DNA from: Neohoeflea coraliihabitans
GTDB lineage: Bacteria > Pseudomonadota > Alphaproteobacteria > Rhizobiales > Rhizobiaceae
DNA: 64,000 nt
Assembly: GCF_019334345.1 (NCBI RefSeq)
Contig: NZ_JAHWQX010000003.1
Span: 124,001-188,000 of the forward strand
Direction: 5' to 3'
Shown: positions 44,896-53,057 of the stretch, piece after piece
Layout: each line of letters opens with the position of its first letter
Numbering within the stretch: position 1 is the stretch's first letter
Notes under the pieces: model-generated
The model's database searches: none
The model's input: only the letters and a program-made list of their open reading frames with translations
Told to the model about the DNA's origin: nothing
Made by a program: the position numbers and the translations under genes

Positions 44896-45421
44896 TCGAT
44901 GGCCCTTCCTCGCGGGTCTTGAACCTCCATGTGCCGTCAAGGCGCGGGATCGACCATCCTGTCAAGTTTGCGTCGAGACGGATGCAAGCGGCGTCGACCT
45001 GACGGATGTGAGGATATCGATGAACCGGATAGCCGGCTATAGCCGGTCCCAAAAGTTCGGTGTGATTGCAGAGCGAGCTACGCTCCTGTGCCGTCCTCTT
45101 CGATAGCGCCTGCTTTTATTGCAGCGAAAAAATCGAATCAACAGCGCCGAAATACAGCCAATAATATCCATTCTTATTCAGGAGGCATGTCCCTAAATGG
45201 CTTATCCGGATTTAATTGATATATAATTTTATTTGAATGATTGAATTTGGCGCCATTGTTTGATTGAAGTTAATATAGTCTTATTATTTAAAACCGAGAT
45301 TTTTCAAAAACTTCCTAGTAAAAATAGGAGTTATATTTATTTCATCTTAATAGTAACGTTGACAGAAGATAGCAAATCAATCCTAGCTCGGTCATTGCCA
45401 ACTAGTTATGGGATTGATGTT
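44896..45421. other. 526-bp intergenic region, strongly AT-rich on the right
   Basis: From about 45120 the base composition drops sharply to A+T-rich, unlike any other stretch in the window, then returns to normal inside the lyase gene. No gene is supported here: an in-frame extension of the lyase gene to 45260 has non-coding composition. Possible promoter parts are TATAAT (45222-45227) and TTGACA (45359-45364), neither with a well-spaced partner. A 14-bp palindrome is listed separately. The change in composition is a sign of an insertion boundary. Confidence 0.7.
45029..45046. repeat. overlapping palindromes downstream of the island
   Basis: ATAGCCGGCTAT (45029-45040) and CCGGCTATAGCCGG (45033-45046) are both perfect palindromes and overlap. 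They could be a regulator site or part of a transcript end. No T-run follows. Confidence 0.5.
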
Positions 45422-48400
45422 ATGCCTGACGATATTGCCATCCAATCGAAAGTAAAGAATCGCCCGAGCGCTGAAGACGCCGCTCAGGTCTATCGCTATG
45501 TTCCGGTCAATCAGTTCACTCCGCTCGACAGTACCAACTGGCTTGCGCTGACAGAGGTGACCGGCGCTGCAACGGACGCCAGCAATTCGTGGCGCAGCAT
45601 CATCACCGCAACGGCGACCAATCGCGGGACCGGCGCGAGTGCCGGCACCTACACGGCGCGACTGGAAGTGATTTCCTACATCAACAATATCTTCCGGCTG
45701 CGTTTCGATCCGACATATGGCGTCGACGACAGCTATCCCGATATCGCTTTCGGGCCGGTCACCCAGGTGAACCTGGACACGATTCGCAGCAACGAGATCG
45801 CCGATGACGGGGCGCCCGAGACGCTGTTTGACTACAGCAGCGCTGCCTCCACCGCGATCCAGTTCACGTTGAACGATATCCGGGTTGTCCTGACGGACAG
45901 TTTTCAGCTGCAGGTCTACAGCAAAACCACCGGCAGCTCCATTTACTCGGATGCATTGTGCCCCGACACGCAATATTACGGCGGCCTCACCTTCGTGGAT
46001 CCGGCCTATGGCAGTGCCGTGGCGACCTTCTGGGAGAACAACAAGGACGCCAGCCAAGCCGAAGAGTTCTTCGGGCAGGGGGAAGTCAACACCTATGATG
46101 AAGACGGCTATTATGTCGTTCGCAAGAACGGAAACATAAAGCTGCCGAGCGCCAGCAATACGGGGAGCAATAATGGCGCCTCGATGACCAATTACAATTA
46201 CGACCAGATATCCTATCAGCATTCCGAGCTCTACCCGAATGCAAACAACGACGTCGACACCTACGGCTCAACGCCGAATTACTATTATCCGCTCTATTTC
46301 TCTGCGCCATGGCTGATTGTGGCGGGCGACAAAAGCAGCACCAATCCTTATGCCTACGGCATTTTTCTCAACAACCAGTCGCAAACCTATACCAATACGG
46401 GCGACACCTCCTTCGGCGACAGCGTGGGTCAGTCCGACCTGTGCTACATGGGCGCGCAGTATGGCGAGATCGACAAGTATTTCGTCTTCGGCGCCCCGGA
46501 GATCATCGATGACACCCTGACTTGGACGGTGCGGACGGCGACCGAGGGGCTGGCCTATCTCTGCTCCAATCCCGGCGCCGCGCTGACAAAATATGCCGCG
46601 CTGCCGCCGAAATATCTTTTCGGCTATTTCCAGGGCGTCTATGGCGCGCTTGCGGTGACGGACGATGCGTTTGAGACCGTGACCGGACAAGACATCTCCT
46701 ACGTCTCCAACGGCATTTCCTTCGACACGATTGTTTCGGGTTATTCCGACGCCGGCATTCCACTGGAAGGCCTTGCTGTCGATATCGACGTGCAGCAGAC
46801 CTACGAGGTCTTCACCACAAATGCCCGCTTCTGGACCGGGGGCGCCGTTGGCTCCGGGGATTCGATCTTCGCCTGGGCCAAAGGCGAGAGCTTGGTGACG
46901 CAGACTAACATCACCTGCTTCATCCGCGACGATCAGACCGATTACGACGTCTACACCAGCCTCTCGGGGACCGATTATTACCTGAAGGCCGATGCGGCGG
47001 ACGGTTCCTACACCACGATGAATGACGGGTCCGGTTATTCCGACGCCTATTGCGGGCAGCTGCAATATGGCTCGACGGCCCGCTGCACGGCCGTCTTCCC
47101 GGACTGGGGCGCCGATGGCACGCCAGCTTGGTGGGGGGCGAACTACAAGGATCTGTTTGACATCGGCCTCGACTTTGTCTGGCAGGACATGACGACGCCC
47201 TCAATGGATACCCACGAGATCGGCGATCCGGTCACGACAGATGTGACCGATATGTCGCCGCTGGAACAGGCGAACTACGACGCGAACACGACGGATGTCG
47301 ACTATGCCGACAAGTTCAACTGGCGGTCGTTCCATCCGCAGCAATACATCACCGATCCGCGGTTCGGCGATGGCGCACAGCGGACCTTTGCGGAAGTGCG
47401 CAACGAGCATGCCTATATGCTGTGCTCTGCCACCTATGACGAAGGCATCAAGAACACCGAAAGTTCACGCGACCGTTTCAAACGCAGCTACATCATCGCC
47501 CGCGGCGGCCAGATCGGCTCGCAGCAATATGGCGGCCTGTGGATGGGCGACAACGGAACGGACTGGAGTTACCTCGACCTTCTGGTGCCGATGATCGTCA
47601 ACATGAACCTGTCCGGGGTATCGGTCGTCGGCGCAGATGTCGGCGGGTTCTTCGGCTATTCCGACAATTATGACGGCAATGACGGCGAAGGGCCGCCGGC
47701 GACATCGGAGATGATCACCCGCTGGGTTCAGGCGGCTTTCATGATGCCGTGGTTCCGCAATCATTATGACCGCTGGATCGGTAAGGATCCCTCGACAAAC
47801 GCCTCGACCAACCCTGATGACTGGGAAGCGAAAGGGCACGGCAAGCCTTACCAGGAGTGCTACATGTACACCGACACCGCGTCGGGCAGCACGACCTATG
47901 CCGACGTGATGGCGACGGTCATCAAGCAGCGCTACATGTGGCAGGAGGTTCTCTACACCGGCGCCTACAAGCACGCCACCAGCGGCCGGCCAATGCTGCT
48001 GCCGATGCGGGCCTGGGCGCAGGACAGCGCGATCGACTACGATACCTATCCGGGACTGAACTCGCAGTTCCTCACAGGTGGCTATGACGGCAAGCAGATT
48101 CTCTTCGCGCCGATCTGTGATGAAAGCACCACCAGCCGCACGGTCTATTTCCCCGATGGCGCCAACTGGTTTCCCTATTACCTCGCCGGCGACACGGAGG
48201 ATCTCGATGAGTACCAGAAGGGCGGCGCCCAGAAAACCGTGGATGCCGACGTCACCAACTCTCCGATCTACGTGCAGGAAGGGGCGGTTCTGCCGACCCG
48301 CTACACGCTGGATGGCAGTGTCAAACCAATCACAAGTTACGAAGATACCGACCCGCTGGTGTTCGATGTGTTCGGTGCAAAACTCGGCAATGCGGGGGAG

Positions 48401-48811
48401 TGCTATCTTGATGATGGCGGCGTTACCACCAACGCCGAAGACACCGGCAGCTACGAGTACTGGAACCTTCTGAAGCTCGACTTGGCCGAGATCACCGATA
48501 CAACGGCGGAATATCTGCTCTTCTACCTCAATAATGGCAGCGACGACTATTTCACATTCGATGGGGTCGTTTACGTTCGTCTGCGGGCCGTCGGGACGCT
48601 GGACTCTATTACGGTGAATGGGGGGGTCTTTTCCCAGTATCCGGTCGCGACGCGGCAGGACTTCTTCGATCTCGATGCGGATCTTCCGGGATACTGGCTC
48701 GAGGAATCCACCGGGTCCGTCTGGATCAGGATACCGGCTTTCGATGCCAATCAGCTCCAGAACATCGTCGTCACCTGTTCCGACTCAATCAACATCGCCA
48801 AATCTCTCTGA
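45422..48811 (+). CDS. GH31 alpha-1,4-glucan lyase-like enzyme
   Basis: A 1,129-residue glycoside hydrolase family 31 protein. Alpha-1,4-glucan lyase splits starch, glycogen or maltose from the non-reducing end to give 1,5-anhydro-D-fructose. The nucleophile context FVWQDMTTPSM (Asp589) has the lyase-type QDMT-P in place of the hydrolase-type D-M-N-E, and the acid/base region reads VGADVGGFF (Asp739). Other segments I recall from algal lyases are YVPVNQFTPLDSTNW, MTNYNYDQISY, YMGAQYG, LPTRYTLDG and YLDDGGVTTNAED. The ATG at 45422 is chosen by alignment and composition. No clear signal peptide is visible. The two genes behind it encode exported proteins. Confidence 0.88.
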   Translation: MPDDIAIQSKVKNRPSAEDAAQVYRYVPVNQFTPLDSTNWLALTEVTGAATDASNSWRSIITATATNRGTGASAGTYTARLEVISYINNIFRLRFDPTYGVDDSYPDIAFGPVTQVNLDTIRSNEIADDGAPETLFDYSSAASTAIQFTLNDIRVVLTDSFQLQVYSKTTGSSIYSDALCPDTQYYGGLTFVDPAYGSAVATFWENNKDASQAEEFFGQGEVNTYDEDGYYVVRKNGNIKLPSASNTGSNNGASMTNYNYDQISYQHSELYPNANNDVDTYGSTPNYYYPLYFSAPWLIVAGDKSSTNPYAYGIFLNNQSQTYTNTGDTSFGDSVGQSDLCYMGAQYGEIDKYFVFGAPEIIDDTLTWTVRTATEGLAYLCSNPGAALTKYAALPPKYLFGYFQGVYGALAVTDDAFETVTGQDISYVSNGISFDTIVSGYSDAGIPLEGLAVDIDVQQTYEVFTTNARFWTGGAVGSGDSIFAWAKGESLVTQTNITCFIRDDQTDYDVYTSLSGTDYYLKADAADGSYTTMNDGSGYSDAYCGQLQYGSTARCTAVFPDWGADGTPAWWGANYKDLFDIGLDFVWQDMTTPSMDTHEIGDPVTTDVTDMSPLEQANYDANTTDVDYADKFNWRSFHPQQYITDPRFGDGAQRTFAEVRNEHAYMLCSATYDEGIKNTESSRDRFKRSYIIARGGQIGSQQYGGLWMGDNGTDWSYLDLLVPMIVNMNLSGVSVVGADVGGFFGYSDNYDGNDGEGPPATSEMITRWVQAAFMMPWFRNHYDRWIGKDPSTNASTNPDDWEAKGHGKPYQECYMYTDTASGSTTYADVMATVIKQRYMWQEVLYTGAYKHATSGRPMLLPMRAWAQDSAIDYDTYPGLNSQFLTGGYDGKQILFAPICDESTTSRTVYFPDGANWFPYYLAGDTEDLDEYQKGGAQKTVDADVTNSPIYVQEGAVLPTRYTLDGSVKPITSYEDTDPLVFDVFGAKLGNAGECYLDDGGVTTNAEDTGSYEYWNLLKLDLAEITDTTAEYLLFYLNNGSDDYFTFDGVVYVRLRAVGTLDSITVNGGVFSQYPVATRQDFFDLDADLPGYWLEESTGSVWIRIPAFDANQLQNIVVTCSDSINIAKSL

Positions 48812-48832
48812 CTGGCCATGCCTGACTGACCA

Positions 48833-48857
48833 CGGCGCCGGCCAATGGCCGGCGTCG
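48833..48857 (+). promoter_or_regulatory. intercistronic stem-loop after the lyase gene
   Basis: CGCCGGCC, three bases, GGCCGGCG (48836-48854), extended by three more pairs including one G-T. It is followed by a C/T-rich tract and lies in the 90-bp gap before the cupin gene. It may end part of the transcripts or stabilise the lyase mRNA. Confidence 0.6.
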
Positions 48858-48901
48858 CCCCCCTCTCTTTCACATCAATTCACTTGCGAAAGGACTTCGT
48901 C

Positions 48902-50056
48902 ATGACATTCCGGCTTCCCTCCCGAACTCCTCTTGTCAGCCGCCGCCGCCTGATGGCCGGCGGAGCCGCTGTCGCCGGCGCCGGGCTCGTTTCCGGTCTC
49001 GGTTCCGGTCTGCAGGGGCTTGTTCGCCCCGCAAGCGCAGGCGGCCCTCTCTCCGCTTCGGCCTCCTGTCCGCCCTCGGCCACATCGATCATACCGACCG
49101 GATCGGCCAATGACATCCAGGAGCTGCCCTATAGCGACGGCACCTATGTGAAGGCGCTCGCCGTCTTCAATGTCGACGATACGACCGGTGTGCGCGTGGC
49201 CGACCTGTTCGACAACGGACAATTGCTCTCCGGCCGCGACACGATCGTCACCAATCTCGGCGGCGCGTATGCGACAGTCTATCTGTCCGACACCGACGAG
49301 CAGACCGAGGGCATTGCTAAGTCCATTCCACCGCGCACGGCGACGATCATCACCGGCGCGGCGTCGGTCCGCAAAGCGACCTCCGAGGAGACGCCCTCGA
49401 GCGGCGATTCCACGCAGCCCCTTCATCTGGCCTTCATCCGCACGGCGTCGCCCCGTGATCTGGCCAACATTCTCGCCGATACCGACAGCTGGGCGAGCTA
49501 TACCGAGAATGGCTGCTGGCCGACAGGCGTGGGCCCGTTCCCGCTCTTCATGTCGGGACGTGGCGAACTCACAGATCTCGGTATTTCGCTCAATCCCTGG
49601 GACGCGGCCAATCAGGCGACGCCTTCGGGGAAAGGAACGGTCGAGGTCAGCATCAACACCAATCTCTGGTGGCTCCCGGCGATGTCCGACGCGGCGGTCC
49701 ACCATTGTCATTCGGCGAATTTCCTTGAGGTTCACACCCAGTTGATGGGGCAGGGCCGCATGCAGAAATTCGATGATCGCGAGGCCCGGGACACATCCTG
49801 TACCGGCAGTGAAATCTATCCGCTCAACCCGGCGCAAAACCCTGAACCCGCAGGCGGGCTCTATGGTCTTCCGGGCGAGCATATCGTCTCGGCGCCGTTC
49901 CCCGGCATGTACGAGGAATACCGCCTGGCACCCGGCGATACCAACGTGCCCTTCGCCTATGTGGATGACGATATGAACTTCATCTACCCCTGGCACCAGT
50001 ATTACTCGGATACCGACTGTCTCTGGGTCGTCTGGGAAATTACGCCGATTAGCTGA
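48902..50056 (+). CDS. Tat-exported cupin-like protein of the lyase cluster
   Basis: A 384-residue protein with a twin-arginine signal (SRRRLMAGGAAVAGAGLV, cleavage near PASAGG). The C-terminal part has a cupin metal site: HHCHSANFLEVHTQLMGQG fits H-x-H-x5-E-x6-G with H268, H270 and E276, and the second motif adds H365 in YPWHQYY. Residues 50-230 form an N-terminal beta-rich half, perhaps a second cupin. The fungal aldos-2-ulose dehydratase, which turns 1,5-anhydrofructose into microthecin, also has cupin domains, so a dehydratase or tautomerase role is plausible but unproven. The start has AAAGGACTTC. Confidence 0.7.
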   Translation: MTFRLPSRTPLVSRRRLMAGGAAVAGAGLVSGLGSGLQGLVRPASAGGPLSASASCPPSATSIIPTGSANDIQELPYSDGTYVKALAVFNVDDTTGVRVADLFDNGQLLSGRDTIVTNLGGAYATVYLSDTDEQTEGIAKSIPPRTATIITGAASVRKATSEETPSSGDSTQPLHLAFIRTASPRDLANILADTDSWASYTENGCWPTGVGPFPLFMSGRGELTDLGISLNPWDAANQATPSGKGTVEVSINTNLWWLPAMSDAAVHHCHSANFLEVHTQLMGQGRMQKFDDREARDTSCTGSEIYPLNPAQNPEPAGGLYGLPGEHIVSAPFPGMYEEYRLAPGDTNVPFAYVDDDMNFIYPWHQYYSDTDCLWVVWEITPIS

Positions 50057-50109
50057 TGCCGGCGAAAAAACCGAATGCACACCCCATTTCAGCAGCAAAA
50101 GAGATCAAA

Positions 50110-51039
50110 ATGAATATTTCCTCCTTCTCCATTCTTCCTTATTCCCTGGCCCTGGTGATGCTTGTCATCGACCCCGGCCCCACACGCGCAGCATCTGACG
50201 GCCAATCGGTGCAAGATTGGGCGGATATCACCGTCTTGGAAGCCGATACCTTTTATCCTCCGACCAGCATATCAGGCTTTGATGAAGTCTGGGGCCGCGT
50301 CACCGTGGCTGCAAGCAGCTTCATTGGCTCTGAAACGCTGGCTCTGTGCTGGCGGCCGACCGATACGGGCGACAGCTACACGATATCAACTGCCTCCTAC
50401 GGCTATCGCCTTGAAGATTCAGAAACTTTCGCCGACAAGAATCTCTACTGGTTTCTCATGACGCCGGAGGACAGCGACGACATCGGCCCTTCGGGCGTCG
50501 AGTTCTACGTCACGGAATCAGACAATGGCACGGACCCCACCTGCAGCGACACCACCGATCCGAGCAACTATCTTGAACCCAATGATGCATGGCTTGCTGA
50601 CAATGCGGACTTCGATATTTTCAACGCGCCGGAAACAGCGACGCTCACGCTGCCCGACGACGAGGCGGAACTGTTTGGTGTCGTCATCTCCAAGGATCCT
50701 CTGACCAAGGATGCGTACAGCGATGCTTTCTGCATCGATTACCGCAACACATCCTCACCCCGCCTGTCCTATACTTGGCAAGAGGGGACTGTCGAAGGCG
50801 AAGAATGCTTCCAAGAAACCGCGGAATCGCGCTCAGGTTACTATGTGTACCAATGGGAGACCAACAATCCCATTCTGCGTGACCAACCGGGTCTGGATGA
50901 GGGCGCGGGTTACGCCTACTACTTTACTCTGTCGGACGGCACGACGCTGGACAATGGTGGGTATTATTATACCGGCGTTGCTCCAGGGACCACGCCTCTT
51001 GATGCTCACAACAGCGGCCCCCGCCGGCGTGGCCGCTGA
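50110..51039 (+). CDS. secreted protein of unknown family, third gene of the lyase cluster
   Basis: A 309-residue protein with a Sec signal (about residues 1-28, ending TRAAS). I recognise no family. The mature part is acidic, rich in Asp, Ser, Thr and Tyr, and predicted mostly beta, with about seven cysteines that could form disulfides. The composition resembles that of the lyase and cupin, which suggests the three were acquired together. It ends with an Arg-rich tail (GPRRRGR) that may be a late change. The ATG at 50110 is chosen because the signal peptide starts there. Carbohydrate binding is possible but unsupported. Confidence 0.7.
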   Translation: MNISSFSILPYSLALVMLVIDPGPTRAASDGQSVQDWADITVLEADTFYPPTSISGFDEVWGRVTVAASSFIGSETLALCWRPTDTGDSYTISTASYGYRLEDSETFADKNLYWFLMTPEDSDDIGPSGVEFYVTESDNGTDPTCSDTTDPSNYLEPNDAWLADNADFDIFNAPETATLTLPDDEAELFGVVISKDPLTKDAYSDAFCIDYRNTSSPRLSYTWQEGTVEGEECFQETAESRSGYYVYQWETNNPILRDQPGLDEGAGYAYYFTLSDGTTLDNGGYYYTGVAPGTTPLDAHNSGPRRRGR

Positions 51040-51407
51040 GACCGGGCACGATCGGGCCAGGTCGGTCAACAGCCTGTGCATCGGCTGGTTTTGAACCACT
51101 GACGGCGCTCGTCAGCCCGGGTCACGGGCTGACAGCAACCCGAGCGCACATTACGGGCGCGGCGCCCACCTGAAGATGTTGGACCAAGCAATGCAGTGTG
51201 ATCCGGCCAGCAGCCGAGTACCGGTGTAGGCATTGTCCGTCCTGAAATGATAACGTAACGCTTCCTGGGCCGAGGACCGTGGTGGGTCTACGGCTGGTGA
51301 ACGCGTTTTTCGGTGCCTCGTCCGACATCAAGTGCCCAAATTTGACGAATTTGCCGCTTAAGCGACAGGAACCAGGCATGAATGACGAGCAACGACAGGC
51401 GTAAGTA
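51040..51407. other. 368-bp intergenic region
   Basis: Separates the lyase cluster from dusA. It contains a strong hairpin (51111-51133), and no supported gene. It probably marks the right end of the acquired cluster. Confidence 0.55.
51111..51133 (+). terminator. strong hairpin, possible end of the lyase-cluster transcript
   Basis: GTCAGCCCG, five bases, CGGGCTGAC: a perfect 9-bp stem 72 bp after the last gene. No T-run follows, so termination might be Rho-dependent or the hairpin may protect the 3' end. Confidence 0.5.
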
Positions 51408-52421
51408 GTGAAAAAAGAAGGAAAATCGCAGATTACCGTATCTCGGCGTTTTGCCGTCGCGCCGATGATGGACTGGACGGATCGGCATTGCCGGTTTCTG
51501 CATCGCTTGTTGACGCGGCGCGCGCTGCTTTACACCGAGATGGTTGTCGCTGACGCGGTCTTGCATGGCGACCGGCAAAAGCTGCTCGGTTTCGATGCGG
51601 TCGAGCACCCGGTGGCGCTGCAGCTCGGCGGCTCGGAGCCGGAATTGCTGGCCGAGGCGGCGCGCATCGCCACGGATTTCGGCTATGACGAGGTCAATCT
51701 GAATGTCGGCTGCCCGTCGGATCGCGTCCAGTCGGGAACGTTTGGCGCCTGTCTGATGCGCGAACCTGATCTGGTGGCGCGGTGCGTCGAGGCGATGAAG
51801 GCGGCGACGCCGCTGCCGGTCACGGTCAAGTGCCGGATCGGGGTTGATGAGCAGGATCCGGAGGAGGCGCTTGCGGCGCTGGCGGAAAAGGTGATCCGGG
51901 CCGGCTGCGACGGGCTGTGGGTGCATGCGCGCAAGGCCTGGCTGCAGGGCCTGTCACCGAAGGAAAACCGCACGGTGCCGCCGCTCGACTATGATCGCGT
52001 CTACCGTCTCAAGCGCGCATTAGGGCAGCACTTTGTCGGCATCAATGGCGGCATCGAGACGCTTGACGCGGCGCAGCAGCACCTTGAGCATTGCGACGGC
52101 GTGATGCTCGGACGCGCCGCCTATCACAATGCCAGCCTGCTGGCCGATGTCGACCGCCGCTTTTTCGCTGCGGCCGACCGCCCTGTCGACTGGAATTTCG
52201 TCTGCGAGGCAATGATGGAGCATGCAAGCCGGCACATGGCCGGGGGCGGGCGGCTCAGCCACGTCACGCGGCACATGGTGGGGTTGTTTTCCGGCCAGCC
52301 GGGCGCACGGCGTTTCCGGCAGATCCTCTCGACCGATGTGGTGCGTGCCGATGCGGGCGTCGATGTGATCCGGCGGGCTTTTGCCGAAGTCGTGCCCGCG
52401 GCGATGGCGCAGCCCGCCTGA
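51408..52421 (+). CDS. dusA: tRNA-dihydrouridine synthase A
   Basis: A 337-residue FMN enzyme that reduces uridines in the D-loop of tRNA. DusA-specific motifs are clear: VAPMMDWTDRHCRFLHR at the N terminus, NVGCPSDRVQSGTFGACLM with the catalytic Cys, VHARKAWLQGLSPKENR and GVMLGRAAYHNASLLADVD. The start is GTG at 51408, with only a weak ribosome-binding site. It is convergent with the thioesterase gene 25 bp away. Confidence 0.95.
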   Translation: MKKEGKSQITVSRRFAVAPMMDWTDRHCRFLHRLLTRRALLYTEMVVADAVLHGDRQKLLGFDAVEHPVALQLGGSEPELLAEAARIATDFGYDEVNLNVGCPSDRVQSGTFGACLMREPDLVARCVEAMKAATPLPVTVKCRIGVDEQDPEEALAALAEKVIRAGCDGLWVHARKAWLQGLSPKENRTVPPLDYDRVYRLKRALGQHFVGINGGIETLDAAQQHLEHCDGVMLGRAAYHNASLLADVDRRFFAAADRPVDWNFVCEAMMEHASRHMAGGGRLSHVTRHMVGLFSGQPGARRFRQILSTDVVRADAGVDVIRRAFAEVVPAAMAQPA

Positions 52422-52446
52422 CGGCCTGAGCGCTACATCGGGAGCG

Positions 52447-52851
52447 CTACATCGAATGGGCGGAGATGCCGCCAAGATCAACGGGCAGCGGGGTCGGCTT
52501 GCCGTTCTCGTCCAGGGCGACCATGACGAACAGGGCATTGGTCACCTTATCCATGCGGTCGGACAGATAGCGCTGCGCCCAGGCCTCGACCAGCAGGGTC
52601 ATCGAGGTTTTGCCGATCTTGACGATGTCGGTGTAGATGCACAGCGTGTCGCCGATCTTGACCGGCATGGCAAAGGACATTTCGTTGACCGCGGCGGTGA
52701 CGACCCGGCCGCGCGCCCGCTCGGCGGCACGTATGCCGCAGGACAGGTCCATCTGCGCCATCACCCAGCCGCCAAAAATATCTCCGGCCGCATTGGCATC
52801 GGCCGGCATGGCCAGTGTTCGCAACGTCAACTCACCTGTCGGTATGCTCAT
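52447..52851 (-). CDS. acyl-CoA thioesterase, YciA type
   Basis: A 134-residue hotdog-fold thioesterase that hydrolyses short- and medium-chain acyl-CoAs. The active-site motif is ANAAGDIFGGWVMAQMD near residue 20, followed by AVNEMSFAMPVKIGD, both typical of YciA. It is followed at the C terminus by LDENGKPTPLP. GGGAGTG precedes the start. No operon partner. Confidence 0.93.
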   Translation of the reverse strand: MSIPTGELTLRTLAMPADANAAGDIFGGWVMAQMDLSCGIRAAERARGRVVTAAVNEMSFAMPVKIGDTLCIYTDIVKIGKTSMTLLVEAWAQRYLSDRMDKVTNALFVMVALDENGKPTPLPVDLGGISAHSM

Positions 52852-53057
52852 GGGCCACTCCCTGTTCGTGCGCGGATGCTAGCGGGCCAGCGATCCGATT
52901 TGAAGTGATTTATCGGCCGGTGCCGTTCGGTGTCGCTGAATGAGGCGGCGGATGGCGAGCGCGGGTGGTGCCGCAAATTCTTAAGGGGTGCGCTCAAGCT
53001 TCCTTTACCCTTTCGCCGGTAAGCTGCGGCATGTCTTTTCGTAGGAGTGAAGGTGCC

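Noticed and set aside
45395-45412. AACTAGTTATGG just before the lyase start as a further TetR site
   Set aside because: Only one half-site (AGTTAT) is present and the N4 spacing to a partner is missing.
45260-45421. N-terminal extension of the lyase gene (54 residues) with a possible short hydrophobic segment
   Set aside because: The DNA is strongly AT-rich and non-coding in character. Similarity to glucan lyases begins just after the ATG at 45422.
51122-51379. Possible small minus-strand gene or insertion-sequence remnant before dusA
   Set aside because: No ribosome-binding site, no recognised family and no terminal repeats; the strong hairpin nearby explains the structure better.
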